From NCBI GenBank assembly GCA_024279945.1, contig JAJRRA010000091.1:62001-126000 (forward strand): 64,000 bases of DNA, read 5' to 3'. Every line of letters starts with the position of its first letter. Within the stretch, counting starts at the first letter, position 1. This document shows, one piece after another, positions 32,423-41,296 of the stretch. The notes beneath the pieces were generated by a model. That model did no database searches. It was given only the letters and a program-made list of their open reading frames with translations, and was not told where the DNA came from. Made by a program: the position numbers and the translations under genes. Origin of the DNA: Gammaproteobacteria bacterium (lineage in GTDB: Bacteria > Pseudomonadota > Gammaproteobacteria > Xanthomonadales > SZUA-36).

Positions 32423-33952
32423 TTACTGTTGGTTGGCTGCGGTTTTGAGCTTGTTCATTACCGCATCAATGCTCAAGGTCCCACCTTCCTGTCTTTGCGG
32501 GTAATCCCTGAACGTTGACAGGAATTTGGAGACCAGGGCCTGTGCCGGTACAAACATCCACATTTGGTCGGCATAGAAATCCCTCACATACATGGAGGAA
32601 TCAGGGCCCACTTCAAACGGATCCATGCGCAGGTTGACGATCAAAGGCCAACTGGGTGTTTTGCGATAAGCCTCATTAATCGCGCCTTCCATGATGGTGA
32701 AGTGAATCTTCCAGTCCTGGTAGCGGATTGCATTGAGATTGCCACCGGCATCAAAATAAAATATTTCCTTGCGTTTACCAGGACCCTTACCGGCTAAAAG
32801 ATCGGTCTGGTCATAGCCGTCGAGATGTACTTTGAAATTCCTGCTATTGGCCCTGTGGCCCTTCAATAAATCTTCCTTAACTGTAGGCTCGCCGGCAGCG
32901 GCCATCAGCGTCGGCAGCCAGTCTTCCTGGGAAAAAATATCATTGATCACGGTGCCCGGCTTAACCGTGCCTGGCCATCTGACCATCATGGGAACGCGGA
33001 AGCCACCCTCCCAGGTGCTGCCTTTTTCACCCTTGAAAGGGACCGTTCCGCCGTCCGGCCAGGTAAATTTTTCGGCGCCATTATCGGTGCTGAACACGAC
33101 AATGGTGTTGTCGGCTATCCCCAGTTCATCAAGCTTGTCCAACAGGGCGCCTACATTGTCATCCAGTTCCATCATGCCATCCGCGTACAGGCCATAACCT
33201 GATTTGCCTTTGTACTTATCGCTCAGATGCGTCCATACGTGCATGCGGGTGGAGTTGTGCCAGACAAAAAATGGTTTGCCGGCCTTGTGGGCCCGTTCAA
33301 TGAAATCCAGGCTGGCGGCGAGGAATTCGCTGTCAGCAGTTTCCATGCGCTTTTTGGTGAGTGGTCCGGTGTCTTCTATTTTGCCATCGGCATAAGAATG
33401 CAGTACGCCACGCGGTCCAAACTTCTTACGGAATTCAGGGTCTGTCGGGTAGAACTCTGTTTCCGGCTCTTCCTCGGCATTGAGATGATAAAGGTTGCCA
33501 AAAAATTCATCAAAACCATGGTTGGTCGGCAGGTGTTCATCCTGGTCACCCAGGTGATTCTTGCCAAACTGCCCGGATACGTAACCGTAGTTCTTCAATA
33601 ATTCAGCGAGGGTAGGGTCCTTTTCACTGATGCCGCCCTTGGCGCCAGGCATGCCAATGGTTAACAGGCCGGTGCGAAACGGATGCTGGCCAAGAATAAA
33701 TGCAGCACGTCCGGCAGTACAGCTTTGCTGGGCATAGCCATCGGTAAACAGGGCGCCTTCATCGGCAATGCGATCAATATTCGGTGTGCTGCCACCCATC
33801 ATGCCGCGGTGATAGGCGCTGATATTGTACATACCGACATCATCACCCCAGATGACCAGAATATTGGGTTTGTCTGTTTTCGCAAACGCATTGATGGACG
33901 TCAACAGCGCAACGGTCAGCAATAACAACCGTATGAAGTGTTTTTTTATCAT
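32423..33952 (-). CDS. Type I arylsulfatase
   Basis: 509 residues, with a signal peptide ending NAFAK. Metal residues are in WGDDVGMYN (Asp37, Asp38) and FSTDNGAE. The residue converted to formylglycine is Cys78 in QSCTAGRAAF, a CxAxR variant of the usual CxPxR. FGKNHLGDQDEHLPTNHGFDEFFG and the GGFRVPMMVRWPG substrate region fit the family. It releases sulfate from sulfate esters in the periplasm. No maturase gene is seen nearby. A Fur-like box lies 54 bases upstream of the start. Confidence 0.9.
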   Translation of the reverse strand: MIKKHFIRLLLLTVALLTSINAFAKTDKPNILVIWGDDVGMYNISAYHRGMMGGSTPNIDRIADEGALFTDGYAQQSCTAGRAAFILGQHPFRTGLLTIGMPGAKGGISEKDPTLAELLKNYGYVSGQFGKNHLGDQDEHLPTNHGFDEFFGNLYHLNAEEEPETEFYPTDPEFRKKFGPRGVLHSYADGKIEDTGPLTKKRMETADSEFLAASLDFIERAHKAGKPFFVWHNSTRMHVWTHLSDKYKGKSGYGLYADGMMELDDNVGALLDKLDELGIADNTIVVFSTDNGAEKFTWPDGGTVPFKGEKGSTWEGGFRVPMMVRWPGTVKPGTVINDIFSQEDWLPTLMAAAGEPTVKEDLLKGHRANSRNFKVHLDGYDQTDLLAGKGPGKRKEIFYFDAGGNLNAIRYQDWKIHFTIMEGAINEAYRKTPSWPLIVNLRMDPFEVGPDSSMYVRDFYADQMWMFVPAQALVSKFLSTFRDYPQRQEGGTLSIDAVMNKLKTAANQQ

Positions 33953-34005
33953 ATTTCTGGCCTGTTTATAAACTGGAAATGCATCTTACTACATTCTTTG
34001 CATAT

Positions 34006-34024
34006 GAGAATGATAAGCGTTACC
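34006..34024 (-). promoter_or_regulatory. Candidate Fur box upstream of arylsulfatase
   Basis: Plus-strand GAGAATGATAAGCGTTACC matches 15 of 19 positions of the Fur consensus GATAATGATAATCATTATC. It lies 54-72 bases before the sulfatase ATG, where it could block a promoter. Similarity only; no -10/-35 pair was located with certainty. Confidence 0.35.
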
Positions 34025-34106
34025 ACGAGTGTAGTTTATAAAGAGCTTCTCAAATTTCTCGACAAGGTGGAATGTTGAATGGAAAAGGGCCGGCTTTTCA
34101 AGAGAT

Positions 34107-34193
34107 TGGTGCCGAAGGAGAGACTCGAACTCTCACTCTGTTGCCAGAACCGGATTTTGAATCCGGCGCGTCTACCAGTTCCGCCACTTCGGC
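34107..34193 (-). tRNA. tRNA-Leu (anticodon CAA)
   Basis: 87 nt including an encoded 3' CCA. The acceptor stem is GCCGAAG/CTTCGGC, the D-arm GGCGGAACTGGTAGACGC is typical of leucine tRNAs, and the anticodon loop TTCAAAA (anticodon at 34157-34159) reads UUG codons. A long variable arm (TTCTGGCAACAGAG) and TTCGAGTC T-loop complete the class II fold. Confidence 0.97.
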
Positions 34194-34296
34194 ATGGGTG
34201 GTCTTGTCCTGCGAGGCGCAGATTATAGCCGTGCTGGTGCGGTAGGGCCAGTAATTGTGCAGGGTTTTGCCGGCATGGCCGGTTGTTTGACGGATA

Positions 34297-34455
34297 CGGG
34301 TCGGGTCGCCCGCAAGCGGGCTCTTACGGTGAGAGCTCCCCTGGGCGCGACGGGCTTGTGAGGTTGCACGCCGGTCGCCCGCAAGCGGGCTCTTACTGTA
34401 AGAGCGCCCTTGGGCGCGACGGGCTTGTGAGGTTGCACGCCGGTCGCCCGCAAGT
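34297..34455 (+). repeat. REP-like palindrome cluster between tRNA-Leu and the acyltransferase gene
   Basis: A ~70-bp unit occurs twice and begins a third time: GTCGCCCGCAAGCGGGCTCT, then TAC, then a GTAAGAGCGCCCTTGGGCGC-type element, then GGGCTTGTGAGGTTGCACGC. These are opposed REP palindromes with the same GTAAGAG head as the arrays at 10.0 and 11.9 kb but a different stem (CCCGC/GCGGG). Between 34194 and 34296 I see nothing else. Confidence 0.8.
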
Positions 34456-34466
34456 GAAAGCGAAAG

Positions 34467-35591
34467 CTATCTGATGTGTGCGAAGTAATCTGCTACGACA
34501 GGACAGAAGCGGTCATAGTCGACCAGGAAGGAATCGTGGCCCTGGATGGAGGGCAGGAGTTCAAAGGATGACTGGATGCCGTTGGCCACAAGCATTTCAG
34601 CGATTTGCTTTTGTTGATGAACCGGCCACAGGAAGTCGGTTTCCACGCCGATTATTTTGGCTGATTCCAGGCGGATGCCGGCGAACGCCGATGCCATGTC
34701 CTCGTATCCGTTGCTGATATCGAAAAAATCAATTGCCTGTGACAGGTAGAGGTAACAACTGGGGTCAAAATTGCGGATAAATTTCCTGGCGGCGGATTCC
34801 AGGTAGGATTCAATGTTGAAGTGCATGCCGAACAAGCGCTCTTCATAGTGATCCTGCACGCTGCGTCCGAAGCGTTCTCTCCACTCCGGCTCAGAGCGGT
34901 AGGAGATCATACCGAGCTTGCGCGCCAACCTCATTCCGGTCTCGGGCCACTCCTGCTCGGTGTAAGCGCCATCGTTCCAGGCCGGGTCGCGCACCACCAT
35001 TTCGCGCTGCAGGGAGCGGATGGAAATAGCAAAGGGTTCAGCCCGCGCGGCAGTGGAAATTGCCAGGAAATGTCGAGCCACACCCGGTTTGAGTTTCAGC
35101 AAGGCCAGCCCGCTCATGCCCCCCATCGAAGGCCCGACCACGGCACGTAGCTGATCGATTCCCAGGCTTTCCAGCACCAGCAGGGAGGAAGATGCGATGT
35201 CCTGGATCATCAGCTCTGGAAATGAAAGCCGGTAGGGTTTGCCGGTCACCGGGTTGATGCTGGCCGGTCCGGTTGAGCCCTTGCAACTGCCCAGTGAGTT
35301 GACGCAGATGACAAAATAGCGGTCGGTGTCAATGGGTTTGCCCGGGCCGACCATGGGTTCCCACCAGCCATCCTTCGGGTCCGCCGCACTGCTGGCCACG
35401 TGCGCACTGGGCGAAAGGCCGGTCAGGATCAATATGGCATTGGATCTTTCAGCGTTGAGTTGACCCCAGGTTTCATAAGCCATGTCGAGGCGGGGAAGTT
35501 CGCCACCGTTGGCAAACCGGAACGGCTGCTCATAATGCAGGTATTGCGTTGCACCCTGCGGGCTTGTTTTGGCTTGAATTGACTGGGTCAT
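34467..35591 (-). CDS. MetX-family acyltransferase (homoserine or serine O-succinyl/acetyltransferase)
   Basis: 374 residues, alpha/beta-hydrolase fold of the MetX family: LDMAYETWGQLN, CVNSLGSCKGSTGPASINPVTGKPYRL and nucleophile Ser in VVGPSMGGMSG. Asp in GVETDFLWPVHQQ and His in SIQGHDSFLVDY complete the triad. MetX makes O-acetylhomoserine, but the GSCxGSTGPASxNP version is the one I associate with the xanthomonad enzyme described as L-serine O-succinyltransferase, which feeds cysteine synthesis. Sequence alone cannot settle acyl donor or acceptor. It stands alone behind REP elements. Confidence 0.82.
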   Translation of the reverse strand: MTQSIQAKTSPQGATQYLHYEQPFRFANGGELPRLDMAYETWGQLNAERSNAILILTGLSPSAHVASSAADPKDGWWEPMVGPGKPIDTDRYFVICVNSLGSCKGSTGPASINPVTGKPYRLSFPELMIQDIASSSLLVLESLGIDQLRAVVGPSMGGMSGLALLKLKPGVARHFLAISTAARAEPFAISIRSLQREMVVRDPAWNDGAYTEQEWPETGMRLARKLGMISYRSEPEWRERFGRSVQDHYEERLFGMHFNIESYLESAARKFIRNFDPSCYLYLSQAIDFFDISNGYEDMASAFAGIRLESAKIIGVETDFLWPVHQQKQIAEMLVANGIQSSFELLPSIQGHDSFLVDYDRFCPVVADYFAHIR

Positions 35592-35681
35592 CAGGTGATT
35601 ATCTTTAGTCCGATGCCAATGATACCTTGAAGATGGGGTTTGTTAGCAGCTATTTTTGGAATAAGGATATAAGAATTACAT

Positions 35682-36401
35682 ATGACGCAAAGGTCCGTTT
35701 CTTCACCGGTTCGCAGCAGCCAGTCATCACTGCACCCCCGGCTGGCTGTGCTGGTGCGAAAACACCTGCGTAGTGAGTGGCGTCAGCCATTGCACACACC
35801 AACGGTGAGGGCTTTTGCCGCCTTGATGACAAGCGGAATCGATCCGGACCGGAAAATAGTGCTTGATTCAGGTTGTGGGACCGGCGTGAGCACCCGGCGG
35901 ATCGCGGCGCGTTATCCGGACTGCCTGGTGATCGGTGTAGACAAATCCGCAGCGCGACTCAGCAAACTACCCGGGCGGAACTCATTGGCCCACCACTTTT
36001 TTTATCGCGAAGGAAATGTGATGTGGCTTCGTGCTGAGTTAGCCAGTTTTTGGCGACTGGCTGTACGGGAAGGCTGGCGTTTACACCGTCATTACCTGCT
36101 CTATCCCAATCCCTGGCCCAAACCAGCGCAGGTGTTACGCCGCTGGCATGCACACCCGGTTTTTCCGGTCCTGATGCAACTGGGCGGGCAGTTGGCAATG
36201 CGTTGCAACTGGGAAATCTATGCCCGTGAGTTTGTGGCAGCTTTAGAAATAGCGGGGCGCCGTGAAGTCACGCTGACGGAAGTTGCAGATGTGCAGATTA
36301 CAACGCCGTTTGAACACAAGTATAGAAACAGCGGGCAGATTCTGTACCGTGTGGTGGCGCCGGATCCAGCTAGCTGTGGTCGTCGGGATGCAACGGCGTG
36401 A
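35682..36401 (+). CDS. TrmB-like SAM-dependent methyltransferase
   Basis: 239 residues. SAM motif I is IVLDSGCGTGVSTRRIA, followed by VIGVDKSAARL. The TrmB-type motif reads HYLLYPNPWPKPAQVLRRWHAHPVFP, where true tRNA (guanine46-N7)-methyltransferases have FPDPWPKKRHHKRR. The C-terminal part NWEIYAREFVAALEIAG and TTPFEHKYRNSGQILYR also fit. It is a divergent paralogue, so the target could be tRNA or something else. Its last 32 bases overlap the 3' end of the convergent MBL gene. Confidence 0.75.
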   Translation: MTQRSVSSPVRSSQSSLHPRLAVLVRKHLRSEWRQPLHTPTVRAFAALMTSGIDPDRKIVLDSGCGTGVSTRRIAARYPDCLVIGVDKSAARLSKLPGRNSLAHHFFYREGNVMWLRAELASFWRLAVREGWRLHRHYLLYPNPWPKPAQVLRRWHAHPVFPVLMQLGGQLAMRCNWEIYAREFVAALEIAGRREVTLTEVADVQITTPFEHKYRNSGQILYRVVAPDPASCGRRDATA

Positions 36402-37323
36402 ACTGTGTAATACCCTGCAGGCTGTTATAAATAAAAGTGACCAATTGTTCCGGGGTGATCCAGGCTCCCCCGAGGATGGCGTCCCACTGTGCGGTGGGTT
36501 TAGCGGCAACCGTTTCTCCCAGGCTCTTGCCTTCATCGATCAGCTTTTGCACATTATCGCGTGCATTGACCAGGAAATCATGGTATTCAGTCAGGCTGGC
36601 CTTGTCGCTCAGGGGGCCGTGCCCGGGAATGATCTGTGTGTCCTTGCCGGCGAGTGCGAGACCCCGTTCAACACCTGAGATCATGCCCTGGATGCTGCCG
36701 CCGGCGTCCAGATCAATGAATGGGTAAAGCCCGTTGAAATAGAGGTCTCCCATGTGGATCACGTCGCTGTCGGGGAAATACACAATGCTGTCCCCATCCG
36801 TGTGGCCATGTGGTTCGTGGATTACCTGTGCGGTTTCGCCGTTGAAGTGCAGGGTGACCTGGTCATTGAAGGTGACAACCGGCAAGGAGTCTTTGGGCCA
36901 GGCGGGTGTTGTTTCATTGAAAAAATGATTGAACTGTTCAGTACTCAATCTTTTGTAGACATTGTCGTGCGCAATGATGACCGCGCCGCCTTTACCGATG
37001 ACTTCATTGCCGCCGACATGATCGGGGTGGTAATGGGTGTTGATGACAAAGCGGATCGGCTGATCGCTGATCCGGGCGATCGCCACCAGCAACTGGTCGG
37101 TAACGGGCTTCACCTGATCATCAATGATGTAAACACCGTCTTCGCCGGCTGAAATGGCAATGTTTCCGCCACGGCCCTTCAGCATGGTCAGCGTATCGGA
37201 CAGCCGGGTGGGGATGTATTCGACCTTGTCATCCCCTGCGGGGCTTGAAGTCGATACGAAAAGCGCGGCAATCGCAACAGCAAAAAGAAGCGGGGATACG
37301 GAACGAATGGGAAGAAGGCGCAT
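36370..37323 (-). CDS. Exported MBL-fold hydrolase, last gene of the ccm operon
   Basis: 317 residues, with a signal peptide ending STSSPAGD. Zinc motifs are NTHYHPDHVGG (HxHxDH), HEPHGHTDGDSIVYF, IHMGDLYFNG and IPGHGPLS, so this is a competent class B-like metallohydrolase of the periplasmic group that includes quinoprotein-relay and SoxH-like proteins. Substrate unknown. Its ATG lies one base after the ccmI stop, so it is co-transcribed with cytochrome c maturation genes. Confidence 0.82.
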   Translation of the reverse strand: MRLLPIRSVSPLLFAVAIAALFVSTSSPAGDDKVEYIPTRLSDTLTMLKGRGGNIAISAGEDGVYIIDDQVKPVTDQLLVAIARISDQPIRFVINTHYHPDHVGGNEVIGKGGAVIIAHDNVYKRLSTEQFNHFFNETTPAWPKDSLPVVTFNDQVTLHFNGETAQVIHEPHGHTDGDSIVYFPDSDVIHMGDLYFNGLYPFIDLDAGGSIQGMISGVERGLALAGKDTQIIPGHGPLSDKASLTEYHDFLVNARDNVQKLIDEGKSLGETVAAKPTAQWDAILGGAWITPEQLVTFIYNSLQGITQFTPLHPDDHS

Positions 37324-37324
37324 T

Positions 37325-38353
37325 TCAGTCTACCTGTTGGTCGAGGCTTAACTGCACGGTCGTCGTGGTGTTCAGCGGAACCGTTATCGGGGCGCTTTGC
37401 CAGTCACCGCTTTGTGCATTGGCGCCGCCTGACAGGGACAGCCGGGCCTGGATGCGCAGTTCGGATACCGAGGAAATCTTACGTGCTTCCATCATGCTGT
37501 CCTGATCGTTGATGGTCACTTCCAGCGGCAGCACAGGATGGTCAATCCGGCGCACCCCCAGGGGCGGCCCGGCCACGGGTCCGACAGAACGGATAATAAT
37601 AAACAGAACGGCGCCCGGCGGTACGTTCGCATTCAATTCATCGCCGGCGGATAGATGCAGTTTAATGCCTTCCTGCCCGGCGCTGGGGCTTGAGTCGAGG
37701 CCGAGTCGTTGCTGTGCTTCTGTAATTTGTTCCTGCACCGAGGCGGCAACGGTTCCGTCGGGATCCAGTAGTTGCAACAACTGCTGCCAGTATTCAATCG
37801 CGGCGGCATCGTCTTGTGACTGGGCTGAGGCCACTCCCAGCATCCACAACCCTTTCTGCTGGCCTGGATCCAGGCGAATGGCATCTTTCAGCAGGGTAAT
37901 CATTTCATCGTCAAACTGTCCCTGGCCGGAAACAAAAATACGAGCTTCTACCAGTTCGACCAGCACCATGGGGTTTTCCGGTGCAATCCGGTAGGCGGTT
38001 TCGGCTGCTTCCAGGGCTTGCGGGTAACGCTGCATGGTTTTCAATGTCTTGGACAGTAGCAGCCAGCCATCGAGGTGCTCGGGGCTCTCGGTCAGGCGAT
38101 TGCGCAGATTGGCCACCAGGGCATCGATATCGATATTCTGACCGGCATGCGGGGCCGCGGGGGTGATAACGGCTGCCGGGTTCAGTGCCTCAGGCGTGCC
38201 TATGTAGGGATAGACCATTAGCACGCTGGCGGGCACAAGGAAGACCAGCACGATGGCGATGGGTGTCCAACCGCTCCGGGTACGGATCAGGGGAAAGCAG
38301 CTTATAAGTGCCGCAAGAGTCAGTACGACAGCGGCTAAAATCCAGAATATCAT
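37325..38353 (-). CDS. ccmI: Cytochrome c maturation protein CcmI
   Basis: 342 residues from the ATG at 38353, which overlaps the ccmH stop. Two N-terminal helices (IFWILAAVVLTLAALISCF, TPIAIVLVFLVPASVLMVYPYIG) flank a cytoplasmic loop much shorter than usual. A TPR region follows (HLDGWLLLSKTLKTMQRYPQALEAAETAYRI) and then a beta domain (about 225-342) like that of NrfG/CcmI. CcmI presents apocytochrome c to the CcmF/H heme lyase in the periplasm. The frame is open upstream to 38458 but that part lies within ccmH. Confidence 0.88.
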   Translation of the reverse strand: MIFWILAAVVLTLAALISCFPLIRTRSGWTPIAIVLVFLVPASVLMVYPYIGTPEALNPAAVITPAAPHAGQNIDIDALVANLRNRLTESPEHLDGWLLLSKTLKTMQRYPQALEAAETAYRIAPENPMVLVELVEARIFVSGQGQFDDEMITLLKDAIRLDPGQQKGLWMLGVASAQSQDDAAAIEYWQQLLQLLDPDGTVAASVQEQITEAQQRLGLDSSPSAGQEGIKLHLSAGDELNANVPPGAVLFIIIRSVGPVAGPPLGVRRIDHPVLPLEVTINDQDSMMEARKISSVSELRIQARLSLSGGANAQSGDWQSAPITVPLNTTTTVQLSLDQQVD

Positions 38354-38784
38354 GATGAGATCTCTTCCTCTTGTCCCTCGGAATCCGGTTTGCGTTTGCG
38401 CACCACCACTAACAGGACCAGCGCACCGCCGAACAGCAAGACACCAGGCATCAGCCACAAGACCAGCGTATTGCTTTTGACCGGAGGCATATAGAGAACA
38501 AAATCACCGTAGCGGTCGATCAGGAACTGCTTGATTTCATCGTCCGTGCTGCCGGACTGCATCATTTCATAAATTTCCTGGCGCAGATCCTGTGCCAGTG
38601 GTGCGTCTGAATCCGCCAGGTTCTGGTTCTGACAAACCAGGCAGCGCAGTTGAGTGGTCAGTTTCAGGTAGCGGGTTTCCTGATCAAGATCTTTGAAAAT
38701 CAGGGGTTCCCCGCTGGCAAAGGCCGGGACCGTCAATAGCAGCAGGATAATGGCCAAAAGGATTCTGAACCGGCTTGATATCAT
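38350..38784 (-). CDS. ccmH: Cytochrome c maturation thiol protein CcmH
   Basis: 144 residues. A signal peptide (ending FASG) is followed by the redox motif LRCLVCQNQNLADSDAPLA, a three-helix bundle (QEIYEMMQSGSTDDEIKQFLIDRYGDFVLY) and a C-terminal anchor helix. CcmH reduces the apocytochrome CXXCH disulfide or forms a mixed disulfide with it. It is the short form (CcmH proper); the TPR partner is the separate CcmI. ATGA overlaps join it to ccmG and ccmI. Confidence 0.93.
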   Translation of the reverse strand: MISSRFRILLAIILLLLTVPAFASGEPLIFKDLDQETRYLKLTTQLRCLVCQNQNLADSDAPLAQDLRQEIYEMMQSGSTDDEIKQFLIDRYGDFVLYMPPVKSNTLVLWLMPGVLLFGGALVLLVVVRKRKPDSEGQEEEISS

Positions 38785-39320
38785 GGTTGACTGCTCCCTC
38801 CTGACTCGATCAGGGGCAATATCTCCTGTTCGATAATTTGTGGTGTCACCATACCAATCTGCTTGAACAGGATGTAGCCGTTGGCGTCCACCAGAAAAGA
38901 CTCCGGCGCTGCATAAACACCAAAATCGATCGCAGTCCTGCCACTCACGTCGGCCATGATCAGTTCGTAGGGGTTACCGAAATACTCCAGCCAGGCCAGT
39001 GCATCTTCCTCCTCATCGCGGTAGTTCAGTCCGATTACGCGAAGCCGGCCGGATGCAGCCAGTTGCTCAATAAAGGGATGCTCTGTCCGGCAGGTAGGGC
39101 ACCAACTGGCGAAAACATTCAGCAGGAATGGCTCACCAATCAGGTCTTTGTCCGTGATCGTCACACCTTCGCGTCCAAGAGCCGGCAGTGAAAATTCAGG
39201 TATTTTTTTGCCAATCAGGGGCGAGGGAATATCTGTCTTGTGGTCTGAGATTTTCAAGCCGACCGCGAGCAATACGCCCAGCAGAACGAACAGGACGATG
39301 GGAACAATACGGCCGATCAT
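38781..39320 (-). CDS. ccmG: Thiol:disulfide interchange protein CcmG/DsbE
   Basis: 179 residues from the ATG at 39320, which overlaps the ccmF stop. One anchor helix (IVPIVLFVLLGVLLAVGLKI) precedes a periplasmic thioredoxin domain with VFASWCPTCRTEHPFI and the cis-Pro region AAPESFLVDANGYI. It passes electrons from CcdA/DsbD to CcmH and apocytochrome c. An upstream extension of the open frame lies within ccmF and is not used. Confidence 0.93.
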   Translation of the reverse strand: MIGRIVPIVLFVLLGVLLAVGLKISDHKTDIPSPLIGKKIPEFSLPALGREGVTITDKDLIGEPFLLNVFASWCPTCRTEHPFIEQLAASGRLRVIGLNYRDEEEDALAWLEYFGNPYELIMADVSGRTAIDFGVYAAPESFLVDANGYILFKQIGMVTPQIIEQEILPLIESGGSSQP

Positions 39321-41263
39321 GTTGTTTGCCCCCTCGCCGCTGCAGATGGTTTCCTGCGATAGCGCCGGTCGGCAGCCGCCAGGAAGCCGCCAGCCGTCAT
39401 CAGGAGCGCACCCAGCCAAATGAAACGGATAAACGGTTTGAAGTAGAGCCTGACCGCCCAGGCCTTGCCCTCCTCATCCAGTGCCTCCCCCATCGATATG
39501 TACAGGTCATGGGTCAGTCCGGGGTCGATAGCGGCCTCGGACATAACTTGCCTGCCTTGCGTATAGCGACGCTTCTGTGGGTGCAGGGTGGCGACGCGCT
39601 CACCGGAACGATAAATAATGAATTCCCCTTCATCGGCTGTGTAGTTGGGGCCCTCCAGGCTGCGGGTACCCTCAAAAACAAAATTATAACCGGCCAGTTC
39701 AAAGGACTCACCCGGCTCCATGCGCAGATGTTTCTCCGCACTGGTGGCATTGGTCAGCATGGCGCCAATCAGGAACAGCCCGACACCGAAATGAGCCAGC
39801 GTCATGCCGGCCTCACTGAGTGAAGGCCAACGCCCCGGCATGGAAAGCTTGCGTTGGAGATAATGCTGGATGCTGGAGACCATGATCCAGACACCACCGG
39901 CAACAGCAGCCACTCCCCATCCACCCGCTTTGGGTGACAGGAATGCGGTGGCGACACCCGCCAGCAAGGCGATTACCGCAGGAACACGCAGTTCCCGCAA
40001 CAAACGTCCTGCTTTATCTTTTTTCCAGCGTGCGTTGAATCCGAACGGGAGCAGGATAACCAGCGGAACCAGCAGCAGGCTGAACAGTGTGCCGAAGTAG
40101 GGCGGACCCACCGAGATCTTGCCGGCATCCAGCGCATCCAACAGCAGCGGGTACAGTGTGCCCGTCAGCACCATGGCAGCAATTACGGCAAACAGTAAAT
40201 TGTTGATCAGTAACAGGGTTTCACGTGACAGGCCGGAAAACTTGCCGTCCTGAACCATGCCGGGCGCCCGGAAGGCAAACAGCAACAGTGAGCCACCGAC
40301 GATGACAGACAGGTAAACCAGGATGAACACACCACGCGTGGGGTCCGAGGCAAAAGCGTGCACCGAGGTCAAAACGCCGGAACGCACCAGGAAGGTACCC
40401 AGCAGGCTAAGTGAAAAAGCACTAATGGACAGAATCAAGGTCCAGTTTCGGAAGGCGCCGCGTTTTTCGGTCACCGCCTGGGAGTGGATCAGCGCGGTGC
40501 CGACCAGCCAGGGCATGAACGAGGCATTTTCAACCGGATCCCAGAACCACCAGCCACCCCAGCCAAGTTCGTAATAGGCCCACCAACTTCCCAGCGCAAT
40601 ACCCAGTGTCAGGAAGGCCCAGGCGATGTGTGTCCAGGGCCGTGACCAACGCACCCATTCGCGGTCGATCTGCTTGCCCAACAGGGCGGCGACGGCGAAA
40701 GCAAAAGAAACGGAAAAGCCAACGTAACCCATGTACAGCATCGGCGGATGGATGATGAGACCCGGATCCTGCAGCAGGGGGTTGAGGTCCATTCCATCAG
40801 CAGCGGCCGGCAACAGGCGGATAAAGGGGTTGGAGGTGAAAATAATGAACAGCAGGAAACCGAAAGAGACCCAGCCCAGAACGCCGAGCACCCGGGCGCG
40901 GAAGTCATCGGGCAGGCGTTTACTGAACAGCGCCACGGCGAATGTCCACATACTGAGGATCAATTCCCACAGCAGTAGTGAACCCTCATGGGAGCCCCAT
41001 ACCGCCGAGTAGCGGTACTCCATGGGTAGCAGGGAATTGCTGTTCCGCGCTACATATTCGAGCGAAAAGTCCTGGGTGACAAAGGCCCATGTCAACAGGA
41101 CAAAGGCGATGGCGACCAGCAGGAATTGGGCGGCAGCGGCGCTTGAGCCGACCTTCATCAATTGCTGATTGCCGCTCGAGGCGCCGATCAGCGGCAGGAT
41201 ACCCTGAATAATCGAAATCAGTAAGGCGCCCAGCAGTGCAAGCTGTCCCCATTCGGCAATCAT
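39317..41263 (-). CDS. ccmF: Heme lyase CcmF
   Basis: 648 residues with about 15 membrane helices. The WWD/heme-handling motif reads GWGGWWFWDPVENASFMPWL; histidines lie in GSHEGSLLLWELIL, DPGLIIHPPMLYMGYVG and SVHAFASDP. A large periplasmic domain near the C-terminus contains LRMEPGESFELAGYNFVFEG. CcmF takes heme from CcmE and attaches it to apocytochrome c. It starts 33 bases after the ccmE stop. Confidence 0.95.
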   Translation of the reverse strand: MIAEWGQLALLGALLISIIQGILPLIGASSGNQQLMKVGSSAAAAQFLLVAIAFVLLTWAFVTQDFSLEYVARNSNSLLPMEYRYSAVWGSHEGSLLLWELILSMWTFAVALFSKRLPDDFRARVLGVLGWVSFGFLLFIIFTSNPFIRLLPAAADGMDLNPLLQDPGLIIHPPMLYMGYVGFSVSFAFAVAALLGKQIDREWVRWSRPWTHIAWAFLTLGIALGSWWAYYELGWGGWWFWDPVENASFMPWLVGTALIHSQAVTEKRGAFRNWTLILSISAFSLSLLGTFLVRSGVLTSVHAFASDPTRGVFILVYLSVIVGGSLLLFAFRAPGMVQDGKFSGLSRETLLLINNLLFAVIAAMVLTGTLYPLLLDALDAGKISVGPPYFGTLFSLLLVPLVILLPFGFNARWKKDKAGRLLRELRVPAVIALLAGVATAFLSPKAGGWGVAAVAGGVWIMVSSIQHYLQRKLSMPGRWPSLSEAGMTLAHFGVGLFLIGAMLTNATSAEKHLRMEPGESFELAGYNFVFEGTRSLEGPNYTADEGEFIIYRSGERVATLHPQKRRYTQGRQVMSEAAIDPGLTHDLYISMGEALDEEGKAWAVRLYFKPFIRFIWLGALLMTAGGFLAAADRRYRRKPSAAARGQTT

Positions 41264-41296
41264 GGTTTTATTCTCCGTTCTTCATTTGATGCTGAC

